Source of the DNA: Lunasporangiospora selenospora
Taxonomy: Eukaryota; Mortierellomycota; Mortierellomycetes; Mortierellales; Mortierellaceae
NCBI GenBank assembly: GCA_015680635.1
Contig: JAABOA010000037.1
Coordinates: 6,887 to 31,845, forward strand
Direction of reading: 5' to 3'
DNA: 24,959 nucleotides
Positions 1 to 9,909 of this stretch are shown here, one piece after another. Positions within the stretch are counted from its first letter, which is position 1. Each line of letters begins with the position of its first letter. The notes beneath the pieces are model-generated. The model ran no database searches and was not told where the DNA came from. It saw nothing but the letters and a program-made list of their open reading frames with translations. Made by a program: the position numbers and the translations under genes.

Positions 1-1469
1 GAAGGAACGGATGGCCGCGAACGCGGCGAGGATCAGGTAAAAATAAGAAATGAAGATAAAAAATCGAGGAGTTGTCGCAGGACCCGTCCCTCGTGTCCTC
101 GTGCCTGTGCGAGTCCCATCAAAACTATTTTGTACTAAGCTGGAATGGACGGGACGCTTCTCTTCCTTTATTTGGCGAGCTAGGACTTTGAGCGCAAGAG
201 TGCATTGTTCTCGGTGGCGACGTCAGAAGTGTTGATCGTCAACCTGTGGGAGCACCAAGTCGGATTGTACAACGGAGCAAACATGGGTCTGTTGAAGACT
301 GTCTTTGAGGTCAACCTGCAGCTGTTTGGAGGCAACCGCGGGTAAGTCGACTGGGCGGTACAGGGGCTGGGCAGAGTGGTAAAAATGGGAAGACAAGAGG
401 TGGTGGCTCGCTCTTTTTTGGGACAAACGCAATGTTGGGTTGTCTGACACGCAGTCTCGCCTCGTTTCATGTGATATTTGTGTGCGGATTGGCCAAGGGG
501 AGGAATGAAGTGAAGGGATCACCTTGTACACACACACGGAGGGACAGGGGCTGTCGGACCGTCATCCCCTGCTTACACATCAAGGCCTAACCCCTCCCCC
601 TCCCCTCCATGTCCCTGTAAACGTCCTTGCTATATGAATCTATAGAAAGGAAAAGACCCTGCTCCTCTTCGTGATCCGTGACCATATCGGCGCCACTCCT
701 CTCATCAACCTCTCCAACACACTCCGTGCAGACTTGGAGCGGATCTGGCAAGGCCTGAACAAGGTAAAAGACAAGAACCCGACTCTATATATTTGTTTTT
801 TGTATTTGTATGGCTTTCTCACGCGAATCCTGCCATGACTCTGTCTAGCCTGAGGGACTTGAGGACTGCAAGATCACAGACTACTTCGACTTTATGTTCA
901 CGGCTCTCCCACACAAGCTTCTCCAGCCAGAAAAGTTCGAGGAAGAGGTCTCCAAGCTTCGTCTTCGGTAAGCCAGATTTGTACCACCCCCAAATGTCTT
1001 TGGCCTGTCTGGACTGTGTCGCATGCCATAAAAAGTTATATCCCATAACTGACCTGTTCTCCTTTCCCTTCGACCTATCTGCACAGATTCTCGTCACCCT
1101 CGGACCCCAACTATGTCTTCCAGCCCCAGTACTCAAAGCGTGTCCCCGTCGATGGTCTTCATATCTATGCAGGAGGCATCTGGGACAAGATCATGACCAA
1201 CAAGGACCTGGATCTGCCTACCCAGCAAGAGTTGCTTGCACAATATCGTTGCGATGAGATTGCAAGCTCTGCTTTTGTAACATTCCAGGAAAAGATCAAA
1301 GAGTTCCGTCAGCCAATCGAGTCGGGCAACATTGTCGAGGATCTTGGCCCCAAAATGAATGAACTCCGTAGCCATGCAATGAGTAATTACTTTTTGCTTG
1401 TTCCTTGTTAATCGTGGTTGTCGGTTAAAAAGAATGACGACAACAAAAAAGTGTTTTACGCTTATATTA

Positions 1470-1518
<49 letters not shown>

Positions 1519-2973
1519 TAAACAGAGTCATTCGATAAGGATGCCTCACGGTACCATGCCGAAGTCTACAAGCGCAAGCGCAGCGAGATGTTGACCAAGG
1601 CCAACACAATGCTCGAGTCGTATTTCCTCGGCCAGATCAAGAATTTGCACAAGAAGGCCGTTCAGATGTTCTCTACCAATCTCCAGCAGTCTCTCCGCGT
1701 AGAAGGGGCTGATTTTGCGACCGTCGTGACAGCAGCCAAGTCTGAGGCTATGGATTACTTTGTTCGAGGCGCCAAGGCAATCAAACTGGAAGAGACGGAA
1801 TGGGTGTATGACGAGGAACAATTCCAACTTGAGCGCGGATTGAGTGAGTTTGCGGCTACTCAGCGGGAGAAGGAGATGAACAAGATGTTGACATCATTGG
1901 AGAAGCATCTTCGGAATGAGTTGGATGAGCCTATTGGACTTGCGCTCAACAACCCTGGCCCGTCAATGTGGGGCCGCGTGATCGCTATCTACCAGCAGAC
2001 GGTCGAAGATGCAGAACAGTTGTTGCACAAGAAGGCACGGACGTTTGATCTGAATGAAGAGGAACAGGGTGAGCTGGTTGAGAATTTGCGCCGCCAAGCA
2101 TGGGTGTTACTGACAAAGAAGGTTCAAGAAGAGTCGATGGACGCCATGATGTTGTTGAAGCTCAGGAACCGCTTTGAGGAAAAGTTCCGGTACGATGACC
2201 ATGGACTTCCCCGTGTTTGGAAGCCCAGTGATGATATCGATACTCCCTTCCGCAAAGCCCGTGATGAGGTAGGTTCATGGCAGAGATTGTGTGTGCTACT
2301 GTTATGCTGCTCAATTCAGAAACTAGTTATCTGATTAGATTCTAACATTACGACCCTCTCGGAGGGGAAAATACACCTTTGATAGACGGTCGAGCTAGTG
2401 CCATTGTTTGCCAAGATCAACAATATGGATCCAGTCAACGGTAAAAAGTTTGAGCTGGAGGCATCAGAAGACTTTGATTTCGACCAATCGCTCAAGGTGC
2501 TCTCTGAGACGCGTCAACAGGAGATCACCACTAAATTCAAGCGCGAGTCGGATGCCTTCTATTTGGAAGCGAAACGATCCGTTGTAGCGACTCAGGCTAA
2601 GGTCCCTTACTGGGTTGGCGTTGCTCTTGTGATCTTGGGCTGGAACGAATTTATTGCCGTCATCAAGAACCCACTTTATTTGATGGTGTTGACCATGGTT
2701 GGTGTGCCCATGATCGCCATGTGGTATCTCGACATGTTGGGTCTTGTCGAGACGATAGGCTGGAAGGTGTATGACCAGGGCTACAAGATTGCCATGGAGA
2801 AGTTGAGAGAGGTCATGGACAAGAGCCGTGAGAACGCAACAGCACGGCCAGGTCAACGGCAGCCACAGCAGTATCCTGGTGGTAGTGCAGCCTCTGGTGC
2901 CAGGTCGTACCAGGGCAAGGAGGAGGATACAGGCATCGAGTTGAACTCGTTTGGAGACAAGAAGAGCCAATAG
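1..2973 (+). CDS. SEY1: SEY1/RHD3-like ER membrane-fusion GTPase (5' end outside window)
   Basis: Dynamin-like GTPase of the atlastin/Sey1/RHD3 family, which fuses ER tubules homotypically. I read seven exons: 1-36, 184-341, 646-763, 849-967, 1087-1382, 1526-2268 and 2386-2973, all with GT-AG borders and consistent phase, giving 685 residues plus stop. The window opens inside the GTPase domain at [12 protein letters not shown], just after the switch II/G3 aspartate, so the P-loop is missing upstream. The FVIRDH stretch carries the RD pair that serves as G4 in this family. A long helical middle region follows. Two closely spaced hydrophobic segments near the C terminus (about 2605-2760, [14 protein letters not shown] and the segment after it) form the ER hairpin, and a charged cytosolic tail ends in KKSQ. 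Intron 2 (304 nt) is the longest and intron 5 contains a (CT)22 tract. The downstream gene is convergent. Family assignment is firm; missing N-terminal length (roughly 100 residues) is an estimate. Confidence 0.94.
1472..1515. repeat. (CT)22 microsatellite in a SEY1 intron
   Basis: Uninterrupted 44-nt CT dinucleotide run that ends about 10 nt before the AG acceptor (1524-1525) of SEY1 intron 5. It therefore forms that intron's polypyrimidine tract. Confidence 0.97.
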
Positions 2974-3369
2974 AGAGATAGTATCTACTCACACACCAAA
3001 AACCATACAGCAACTCCATATGCCCTCTCTTTTGTTATTTTCAATTCTATCCTGTTGTGCCTGTTTTTTTCCTCCTATTTCCTTTACATGGTTGACAAAA
3101 GTAACAGACTTTCCAATGTCCTTTCTTTCTTTCTTTTTCAGTCAGCGTGTTCGATCTGACAGAAATGTAGTAGTTTACCCTTCCGGAGTTTTACTATTCT
3201 TGTAGAAGAGACAGTTTAGAGCATAAGCAGGACTGTCTCTGTCTAAATTTAAAGTGATAATAATGTACAGCCACTCTTAAAGGGGTAGAAACTGTTGAGC
3301 GATGGTATTATAGGGACAGAAAGAATAATAAGGATTGGAAATGAGAAAACTCCAGGCTCCTTCTCTACA
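2974..3369. other. Convergent 3' intergenic region
   Basis: Lies between the stop codons of SEY1 (+) and the unknown His/Gln-rich gene (-). It is T-rich on the SEY1 side (a tttctttctttctttttc run near 3120) and AT-rich around 3245-3265. It presumably holds both 3' UTRs. I see no further gene or structured RNA. Confidence 0.6.
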
Positions 3370-6133
3370 TCAGAGCTCCATGTCATCATCATGCTCATGC
3401 TCCGTCAAGTCCCCAAGCATACTAGCTCCACCAGAAAGCTGTGAGAACGAGATGCTTAGAGGTCTAGAGACAGTTGGTGCCATGGACAAACAAGGTGATG
3501 GAGAGCTGGACCTTGTTGAAGTTGACATGGCTCCAGTAGCCTTGACCAACATGGGGTCCTCGCCCATGGCCACGTCCTCATGAGAATTCTGGTGTTGTTG
3601 GTGGAAGGTAGAGCGACTATGAAGGGCACTAGGACTGTGGCTCAGTGATGGTGAGAACCGTGCCTGATGTTGACCATGTGTGTGTGAATGCTCATGATGC
3701 GACTGGAGCTGCTTCTCATGTTTAGCGGTCAGCTCAGACTCTTGGGCATGTCCATGATAGAGTCCCTGTGATGAACGAGGGTATCCCTCAATATCACCCG
3801 CTCCGGAGCTTGGTCCAGCCACAGGTCCGTTAATGTGATGGCATCCACTCTGCATCTGAAATAGCCGGTGGTTCCAAGATCTCATCATTTCCTCACTTTC
3901 AACTTGCCGAGACCCCATTAAAGGGGATGATGGCGACGATATAGATCCCAGGACTCCCGGACCAAATCTTCCGTGTTGACTTGAACCGCCTCGATTATTA
4001 CTAGCTGATTCAATGCTTGATGAGCCGTTGAGGGCTGTCATCTCCAGAGTCGCTAACCAGTGCTGCGTTAGCCGATTATCCACGCCTCTAGCATCGCCGC
4101 TACTGCCGCTGTCAGTTTGACTGCTTCTGTTGCCATGGATATGGCTCAAAGAGTACAAACTAGCTGGTGACTTTCCAGACTGCAACAAGTTAACGCTGTC
4201 TGCATCAAAGTCTAGATCTCCGTGATCATAGTAAGAATATCCATGGTCGCTGTGGTGCCTTTGAGGATGCCCCATGGGGCGGTGGCGATGGTGTGCTTTG
4301 GCGTTGGTAGTAACTATGGAATCTTCCTCTTGAAAGGAAGCATCCAAAGGTTGCATGAATACGCTTCCTTCGTTTCTCCATAAAGTGGTGCCGTTTTCCT
4401 GCCTGTTTCCTTTGCTGCTGCCTTGCCCACCTCCTATGGATCCAGAGATAGAACCTGGACCATGACCATGAAAAAAGTGACTGGAAAATGCATGCGAATC
4501 ACCGTCGTAATGCTGAGCATGATGTGGATGCTGCTGGGTATATAGATAGGCGTTAGCCTCGCTAAAGGATCTCAGGCGGTTACCAACACCATACACAGGG
4601 GCTCCACGTTGATGGAGATAGAGCTGCTGCGTCTGTGAAGGGTTGGGGTTCGCTTCTTGCGAGATTAAATCCCATAGTTCGGGTGCCCGTGATACAAGTT
4701 TGCCATGCCTATCACTGTCATGCATGGACTGCTGTCGACCCAAGTGAGTACTATCCTGTATTGAGTCCATAGATGCTGCTCCTGATAATGAGGGCGAACT
4801 CGAGCCGTTTGGGATAGAATACTGCCCTGAGAAGTGTTGAACATTGTCTAAAGAAGGGTCGTGTTCGATTATAGTTGAGGATCCTATGGAGAGAGCCCCA
4901 TGGTGTGATTCTAGCAAGAAGCAGATCCGCATTACATGTTTGTCAGCATAATAGAAATGAAATTCGCCACGGTTTGGGGGGAAGCTCTGGAGTGAATAGC
5001 CCAGGATTACACAAAAAAAAGTGAAGAGCAATGAGAAAAAACAATCTATCCTCTTACCAGATCGTTGCATACCCGGGTCAGTACCATTCCCGAGATCCTG
5101 GGAGTGAGTCGCAGCGCACACTTCATGCCATTCTTGCCACTGTTTTTCGGCACTATTCCACTTTCTCTGTCTCATGTTCACAATCTTGACACCTGTGCCT
5201 GGATCGTGTTCCTCAGAGGCCCCCATCCCTGACCTTCCGTGACTCTCGGCCCCTGCAACAGTGGCAAGGTGTTGTGGTGGCTGTAGCTGTTGATGCTGTT
5301 GGTGCAGCTGTTGGTGTTGTTGGGACAGAACAGAATTGGCCTCCAAGCCTAGGCTCATGTTGTGGTTGATGTTGATTGTCAGTGGAGAAGCGGTCAAGAC
5401 CTGGGGTGAGAGTGGAGGCGACAGGGGTGAGAACAGTGAAGATCGTGTAGACAGTGGCGAAGCAGAGCAAGATGGAGGCGCAGACACTATTTCGGTGGCA
5501 AGAGGGTGCTGTCCCTGTCCGACAAACACCCGTTGTTGATGTTGCTGCGGTTGTTGATGCTGGTGTTGCAGAAGTGGCGAATCAATCTGACTCTCAGTTT
5601 GGCCACCGGCTCTGCTGATATTGTCTGCTTCATGTGAATGACTTGCTCCTACTACCAGCGCATGAGAGTCCTGATCCAGGGCTTGGTGAACAGCATGGTG
5701 CAAGCTATTGTCATGGTCCGGGTGGTGACTTATCCCTGCCTGATTCAAGAGTTGGATCGGTGCCCGCAGTCGATAGAGTAATGTCCCGTCTTCAATATGC
5801 TGGATAAGGGCTCCGTTGTTGACGTTGCTCAATGACAAGGACTCGAACCTACCAATAAGGGACAAACAGTGTGAGAAGAAAAACAAGTCCATGGCCTTGT
5901 TCCTCTAGTAGAGAGCACAGGCGGGATGGGAGCACTTACTCGAATGCCATGAGTTCGCCAGCCACTCTCTTGCGTACATGAAATGGCCCAGAGTCCTGGG
6001 ACCGTGCCCGCTTCTTGTCCATGCTGACAGTCATGGTGGGTATGGTGGTTGTGTTGGGGGGATGAGGTGCAAGTGGAGCCATGGTTTGGAATGTGTCGAA
6101 TGAGCAGGAAGTAGTTTCTCCTGCACTTTCCAT
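3370..6133 (-). CDS. Large His/Gln/Ser-rich protein of unknown function
   Basis: I do not recognise this gene. Best model has three exons: 6133-5940, 5848-5058 and 4910-3370, giving 841 residues. The start at 6133 (MESAGETT) is the first ATG of the open frame; the frame continues upstream only to a TTG. Intron 1 has a GTAAGT donor and TTGGTAG acceptor. Intron 2 (4911-5057) has a GTAAGAG donor and TTGCTAG acceptor, is 147 nt long and stop-free. Basic clusters KKRAR (residues 40-44) and RKR (54-56) could be a nuclear localisation signal. Low-complexity His/Gln runs lie near residues 159-170 and 241-258, followed by long Ser/His/Gly-rich stretches typical of disordered proteins. A short better-ordered patch, KIVNMRQRKWNSAEKQWQEW, precedes intron 2. 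A nuclear regulator is possible, but no DNA-binding fold is visible. The coding status rests on a long open frame plus good splice sites. Confidence 0.72.
4911..5057 (-). other. Stop-free 147-nt intron (possible retained intron)
   Basis: Intron 2 of the His/Gln-rich gene. On the minus strand the borders read CTG|GTAAGAG and TTGCTAG|AATC. The length is 49 codons and contains no stop in the reading frame, so splicing or retention would both give a full-length product. The retained version would add a hydrophobic Phe/Leu-rich stretch (CFFSLLFTFFCVILGY) that looks unlike the flanking sequence and is T-rich like an intron. Confidence 0.7.
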
Positions 6134-6575
6134 TTCAGGCTCAAAAAACAGCAAGTTGCATGCGCAACGTTAGCAAAATAGGCAAATGCGGCAAAGTGCA
6201 GCAAATGCGTCGATGGCGGGATGTTTCTCTTTGAGGAAAAGGTCTTGCGTTGTTGGCTAGCGTTCGAATTCAATCCTAGTCCAAGGTCTCCGGATAAGAT
6301 GACAGGGCGTTCAGGTAGGCGATCGTGGCAAGGGCGCAGCGAGATAGTGAGCGAGTGAGTGATGGGTGGGAATATGGGAAGGAGGAGGTACTTGTCAGAT
6401 ATGCGGTGGGGGTTGTAGAGAGAAGAGGAGCATAAAACTGCGGATGCGATACGATGTGAGTGAGAATGAGGGAGAAAGAATGACAAGCGAGAGCGTGTGG
6501 GATCAGATCATCCCCAATGGAGTGGGGAACCGAGGCACGCTGTGCTGAGCCCTGGTCCTACAAGCACCACATGTC

Positions 6576-6581
6576 CACGTG
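6576..6581. promoter_or_regulatory. CACGTG E-box
   Basis: Palindromic CACGTG followed by AC, a classic bHLH site (Cbf1/Pho4/USF type). It lies about 190 bp upstream of the PRO3 TATA box and immediately before the G-rich repeat. The motif is seen directly; binding is inferred. Confidence 0.4.
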
Positions 6582-6592
6582 ACGGGCGCGGT

Positions 6593-6610
6593 GGGTTGGG
6601 TTGGGTTGGG
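6593..6610 (+). repeat. GGGTT tandem repeat, perfect G-quadruplex motif
   Basis: Four GGG tracts separated by TT loops. This fits the G3N(1-7) quadruplex rule with minimal loops. It sits in the divergent promoter, next to the E-box. Confidence 0.85.
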
Positions 6611-6769
6611 CTGCGGGAGGAATAGAGCGAGTCACCACACCGCAGAAAGGTGTTGCGATCTAATCTCTGGACAGCAACTTTGACAGACACAGTCAGCCCT
6701 GTCTAGCCCCTCCAAACCCCGCAGGATCCACTCGCCAGGGCGGGTCGATCCGAGGGCTCCGTGTGCCCA

Positions 6770-6777
6770 TATAAAAG
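6770..6777 (+). promoter_or_regulatory. TATA box of the P5C reductase gene
   Basis: TATAAAAG located 171-178 bp upstream of the PRO3 ATG. Transcription would begin near 6800, giving a leader of roughly 140 nt that contains the CT array. Confidence 0.65.
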
Positions 6778-6822
6778 GGGACAGTCATGGTCTCATTCAC
6801 TATCTCTTCGCTCATCACTCTC

Positions 6823-6824
<2 letters not shown>

Positions 6825-6854
<30 letters not shown>
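6825..6854. repeat. (CT)15 microsatellite in the PRO3 leader
   Basis: A 30-nt CT run within a longer pyrimidine-rich stretch between the TATA box and ATG. Pyrimidine-rich leaders of this kind are common around start sites of highly expressed fungal genes. Confidence 0.95.
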
Positions 6855-6859
<5 letters not shown>

Positions 6860-6947
6860 TTTTGCTATCACCCACCTCCCTTTACCACAGGACACAAGTA
6901 TCCGATACTAGGACCTCACCTTCTCACAGGACAAAATACACTTAACC

Positions 6948-7928
6948 ATGACCAACCACCCAAGAATCGCATTTATCGGAGGCGGCAATATGGCCGAGGC
7001 CATCATCGGAGGCTTGCTCTCCTGCGGCTATCCTATCTCACGCTGTGTTATCTCTGAACCTGTTCAGGCTCGCTGCGACTTTCTTCACGCTAAATACCCC
7101 GGCCTCTGCATTCTCAGCGGCTCCGATGCCAACAGACTCGCCGTCAACGGATCAATCAGCTCAGCAGATGAATCAAGCGATGCTAGTGCCGCCGCTACTG
7201 TCAGTCTTCAAGTCAATGCCACCAATGCCCAGGAACTTTCTTCTCTAGCAGCAGCCGATGTCATTATCCTGGCTGTCAAGCCTCAGGTACTCCGATCTGT
7301 TGTTGTCGATCTTGCGCCCGCACTCCTCGCCCTCCAACCCCTTGTTATCTCAATTGCTGCCGGTATCGAAACCTCTGCCATTGCCCGATTCATGGCCGAG
7401 GGTGGCCAGGACTCCCAGTCATCGACGTTGCCACCTGTAATCCGTGTAATGCCCAACACCCCTGCCTTGGTTCTTGAGGGTGCTGCCGGTATGTATGCAA
7501 CCGCAGATGCAACTGCCGAGCACCGCCAACTGGCAGAGTCACTTATGGCTGCTGTCTCCAAGAAGGTCTGCTGGGTCGAGTCCGAGGGACTGATTGACAC
7601 TGTCACGGGCATCTCTGGATCAGGTCCTGCTTACTTTTTCCTTATGATGGAGGCAATGGAAGAGGCTGGTGTTGCATTGGGTATGGACCGCGAGACGGCC
7701 AAGGCTCTTACAATCCAGACCTGCCTCGGTGCTGCCAAGATGGCTCAGTCGTCTGAGGACGACCTCAAGACCTTGCGGGTCAAGGTCACATCGCCCCAAG
7801 GAACAACCGACGCAGCGATCAAGACCTTTGAAGCTGGTGGATTCAGAGATCTGGTTCAGAAAGGTGTCGCTGCTGCTGACGCCAGGAGCCGGACTCTTGC
7901 CAAGGAGCTTGGTGGATCCAAGCTGTAA
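6948..7928 (+). CDS. PRO3: Pyrroline-5-carboxylate reductase
   Basis: Catalyses the last step of proline synthesis, reducing 1-pyrroline-5-carboxylate to L-proline with NAD(P)H. It is a single open exon of 326 residues, and the ATG follows a fungal-type AACC context. The N-terminal Rossmann fold shows GGGNMAEA at residues 11-18. The conserved VILAVKPQ (106-113) and RVMPNTPALV (166-175) follow, then the helical dimerisation domain with GISGSGPAYFF (221-231) and the family signature around VTSPQGTTDAAI (280-291). The last has Gln at 284, where Gly is usual. The protein is about 40-50 residues longer than bacterial or yeast enzymes because of Ser/Ala-rich insertions near residues 58-98 and 151-160, which replace short loops. 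Codon use is C-ending, suggesting good expression. The 3' end is convergent with ECI1. Confidence 0.97.
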   Translation: MTNHPRIAFIGGGNMAEAIIGGLLSCGYPISRCVISEPVQARCDFLHAKYPGLCILSGSDANRLAVNGSISSADESSDASAAATVSLQVNATNAQELSSLAAADVIILAVKPQVLRSVVVDLAPALLALQPLVISIAAGIETSAIARFMAEGGQDSQSSTLPPVIRVMPNTPALVLEGAAGMYATADATAEHRQLAESLMAAVSKKVCWVESEGLIDTVTGISGSGPAYFFLMMEAMEEAGVALGMDRETAKALTIQTCLGAAKMAQSSEDDLKTLRVKVTSPQGTTDAAIKTFEAGGFRDLVQKGVAAADARSRTLAKELGGSKL

Positions 7929-8352
7929 ACCAAGATGGTGGTCTTCTCTTTTCCTATAATGGATCCAATGGACTTTTTTTTCAGCCGCTTCTCTATCCCC
8001 TTCTCACTGGCCTTGTTGATCACATTGTCCCTGTGCCAATTCTCTCTTCCTTTTTTTTTCTTATCCTCCCTCTTTCTGTATCATAATATTCTCCGGTTGG
8101 TTGTCCCACACAGCAAAATAAAGTGTCCACATATCTGCGCATCGTACATTTGTGACTCATGAGGGCCAGGCAGGGCTGCTCCTCGGTTCATAAGAGGATC
8201 AAAGGACTAAGAAATCATAACCTTCCTTTGCATGGATTTGTTTTCTTTCGTTGACATGTGGACAAGAATTGCAGTATGTGTGTGGAGAAGAGTGAGGGGA
8301 GAGTGGAGTGGAGCAAAAGACTTTCAAGACATGGACATGATAGAGATGTAAA
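7929..8352. other. Convergent 3' region of PRO3 and ECI1
   Basis: T-rich 3' UTR of PRO3 with an AATAAA polyadenylation signal at 8117-8122, followed by about 200 bp up to the ECI1 stop codon. No additional gene is seen. Confidence 0.6.
8117..8122 (+). terminator. AATAAA polyadenylation signal of PRO3
   Basis: Canonical hexamer about 190 bp after the PRO3 stop codon, in a T-rich context. Confidence 0.55.
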
Positions 8353-9909
8353 CTATGCTCGACGGGCCTTGCTTGCCAGCTTGGCCATACTCTCCCTCAA
8401 GACCGCCTGTGCCTCTTCTGCCTGCACATATCGTGTAATGTTGGCCACGTCTGCCTCCTCCATGGCTCGGAACTGCTCAAGGAACCTCCTTCGGATGACT
8501 CTCATCGTCTCTACCTGAGCCTCTCGAGGCACTGTATTTCGACCCTCCAGGTAACGGATTACAAAGGCATCCATTTCTTCCTGCGTCCACCAGCCCAATA
8601 GAAACGGCCTCCTGAACAGAGAGAATTCTTCCCAGTGGGAGGAATCGCTCTGCATGTCGAACAGAAGTGATCATTCCAAAAAGCTCAACGAGCCACTCAG
8701 GAACAGGTACACCAACTGCAACCTCGTTCAGGCCGATGGTTGGAGGTTTGGAGGTTGGTGGTGGGGGCGCGGCTGCTCCATCGTGTCCAAGGGACCCAAA
8801 GAGCGAACCGACTCCAGGAGCCGCGCCTCTGATCATGAAGCGGTCTTGACAAGCCATACCGAGGACACAACCAAGGCCGAGACTGTGGCCATGCATGGAT
8901 GCAGCCGTGTTAAGGCGTGAGGAGTAGATCGTGTCAAAGACCTTGCGGATTGTCCGCCAGTACGCCGCAAAACTTTTTTTTAAAAATAAAAAATAAAAAG
9001 ATCAGCATGCATGTTCTTATGTAGTGCCAGCCCCATACCTTGGCATCTCTGCCAGATGTATCAAACTAGTGAATATATCTTTCCTGGTCCTTACCTCTCA
9101 GGTCCCTTCATAAACTCACTGAAATCGATACCCGCACAAAAGATGGATTTGAGGTCACTCTTTAGGACTGCTGCACGGATTGTTTGGTCCTCTTCCATGG
9201 CTTGCCATTCCTATACTTGGAAGGTTGATCCCACCACAACCCAACCCAATCCGTTCAATCCAACCAAGTCGGATGAGGTCCAGTGTAATCCAACAGATCC
9301 ATACAAGCCGAGCCAATATTCAATCGAACCGGTTCCCAGTCGAGTCCAGCCGAGTCCAGCCGAGTCCAGTAAGGTCCAGTCAAAGTCCAGTCAAAATCCA
9401 TTCAAAATCCAGTTGGGTCCGGCAGAGTTCAACAAAATACATTTGGATTTGTTCGAGTCCAATCGAGCCCGGTTGGATCCAGTCAAGTCCATCGACACAC
9501 ACACGCACACACATACAATAGAAAAAGGTACCTCAATAAGTAAGCATGCACATCGGTCCCTCAACAGGTACACCTTCTCTCTTCCCACACCACGCTGAGG
9601 TTCAAATACAGTAGGCCAGCAAAAAAAGGCATTCGCCGCTCAACATGCCTTGACAAAGAGTTTGGCCGTTTCGTGACTGAATGCGCTCTGGTGAAGAGTC
9701 ACGATCGCGACCGTGGGCGAGTCCTTGGCCTTGGATACGGTCACGGCGGGCTTTGTGGCTGCGTCAACAGTGGAGGAGTTGTTCGAATAGGCACGATGGA
9801 TAATTGATCCAGGTCGAATGCAGACTTGAATTGACGAAGACTGTCGGAACAGTGCCCTCGGGGCCGATGCTGTCTTGGACAAAAGACGGATGCCCAGTTG
9901 AGTATTCAT
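8353..9909 (-). CDS. ECI1: Mitochondrial delta3,delta2-enoyl-CoA isomerase (ECI1 type), apparent frameshift
   Basis: Crotonase-fold enzyme that shifts 3-enoyl-CoA to 2-trans-enoyl-CoA so unsaturated fatty acids can enter beta-oxidation. Exons: 9909-9649 (starts MNTQLGIRLLSK, an Arg/Ser-rich mitochondrial presequence), 9210-9095 and 8972-8353. Intron 1 is best read as GC-AG (AAG|GCATGT at 9648), which keeps phase and aligns without gaps to animal ECI1. Exon 2 carries the oxyanion-hole loop FCAGIDF. Exon 3 carries HGHSLGLGC and the acid residue in GLNEVAVG. A Pro/Ala-rich insert of about 25 residues precedes GLNE. The C-terminal helix EEADVANITRYV matches the ECI1 tail. Around 8581-8592 the frame changes directly after SIGLVD: the upstream frame runs on into unrelated sequence, while the family-like C terminus continues in another frame. 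The family alignment suggests about 11 nt are missing. This is either an assembly error or an inactivated copy. Confidence 0.86.
9225..9490. repeat. Degenerate GTCCA/ATCCA short-period repeat inside ECI1 intron 1
   Basis: A 10-11-nt unit (GAGTCCAGCC and diverged forms such as AAATCCATTC) is reiterated across most of the 438-nt intron. The cleanest copies are at about 9340-9385. A short CA-rich run (9493-9516) follows. The repeat produces spurious Ser/Pro/Gln open frames on the plus strand. Confidence 0.8.

Larger units (their letters stand above)
6134..6947. promoter_or_regulatory. Divergent promoter region between the unknown gene and PRO3
   Basis: An 814-bp region separates the start codons of two diverging genes. 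On the PRO3 side it carries a TATA box, a CACGTG E-box, a GAGTCA (reverse TGACTC) half-site at 6629-6634, a G-quadruplex motif and a CT-rich leader. TGACTC is the core of Gcn4-type sites that control amino acid biosynthesis in yeasts; its use here is inference. No convincing coding sequence lies inside. Confidence 0.6.

Noticed and set aside
1133-1609. Minus-strand frame with a long ER-repeat
   Set aside because: The repeat is the antisense translation of the (CT)22 array and the frame lies over SEY1 exons; shadow.
2269-2334. Read-through end of SEY1 after exon 6
   Set aside because: Stops within intron 6 and would lose the membrane hairpin; the spliced form rejoins the conserved C terminus in phase.
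8530-8575. A 31-nt intron that would restore the ECI1 frame (GTAATC...ATACAG)
   Set aside because: Too short for a normal fungal intron and it would remove the helix that aligns with ECI1; a small deletion explains the data better.
9011-9598. Plus-strand 195-codon frame rich in Ser/Pro/Gln/Asn
   Set aside because: Produced by the short-period repeat in ECI1 intron 1 and overlaps ECI1 exon 2 antisense; no family resemblance.
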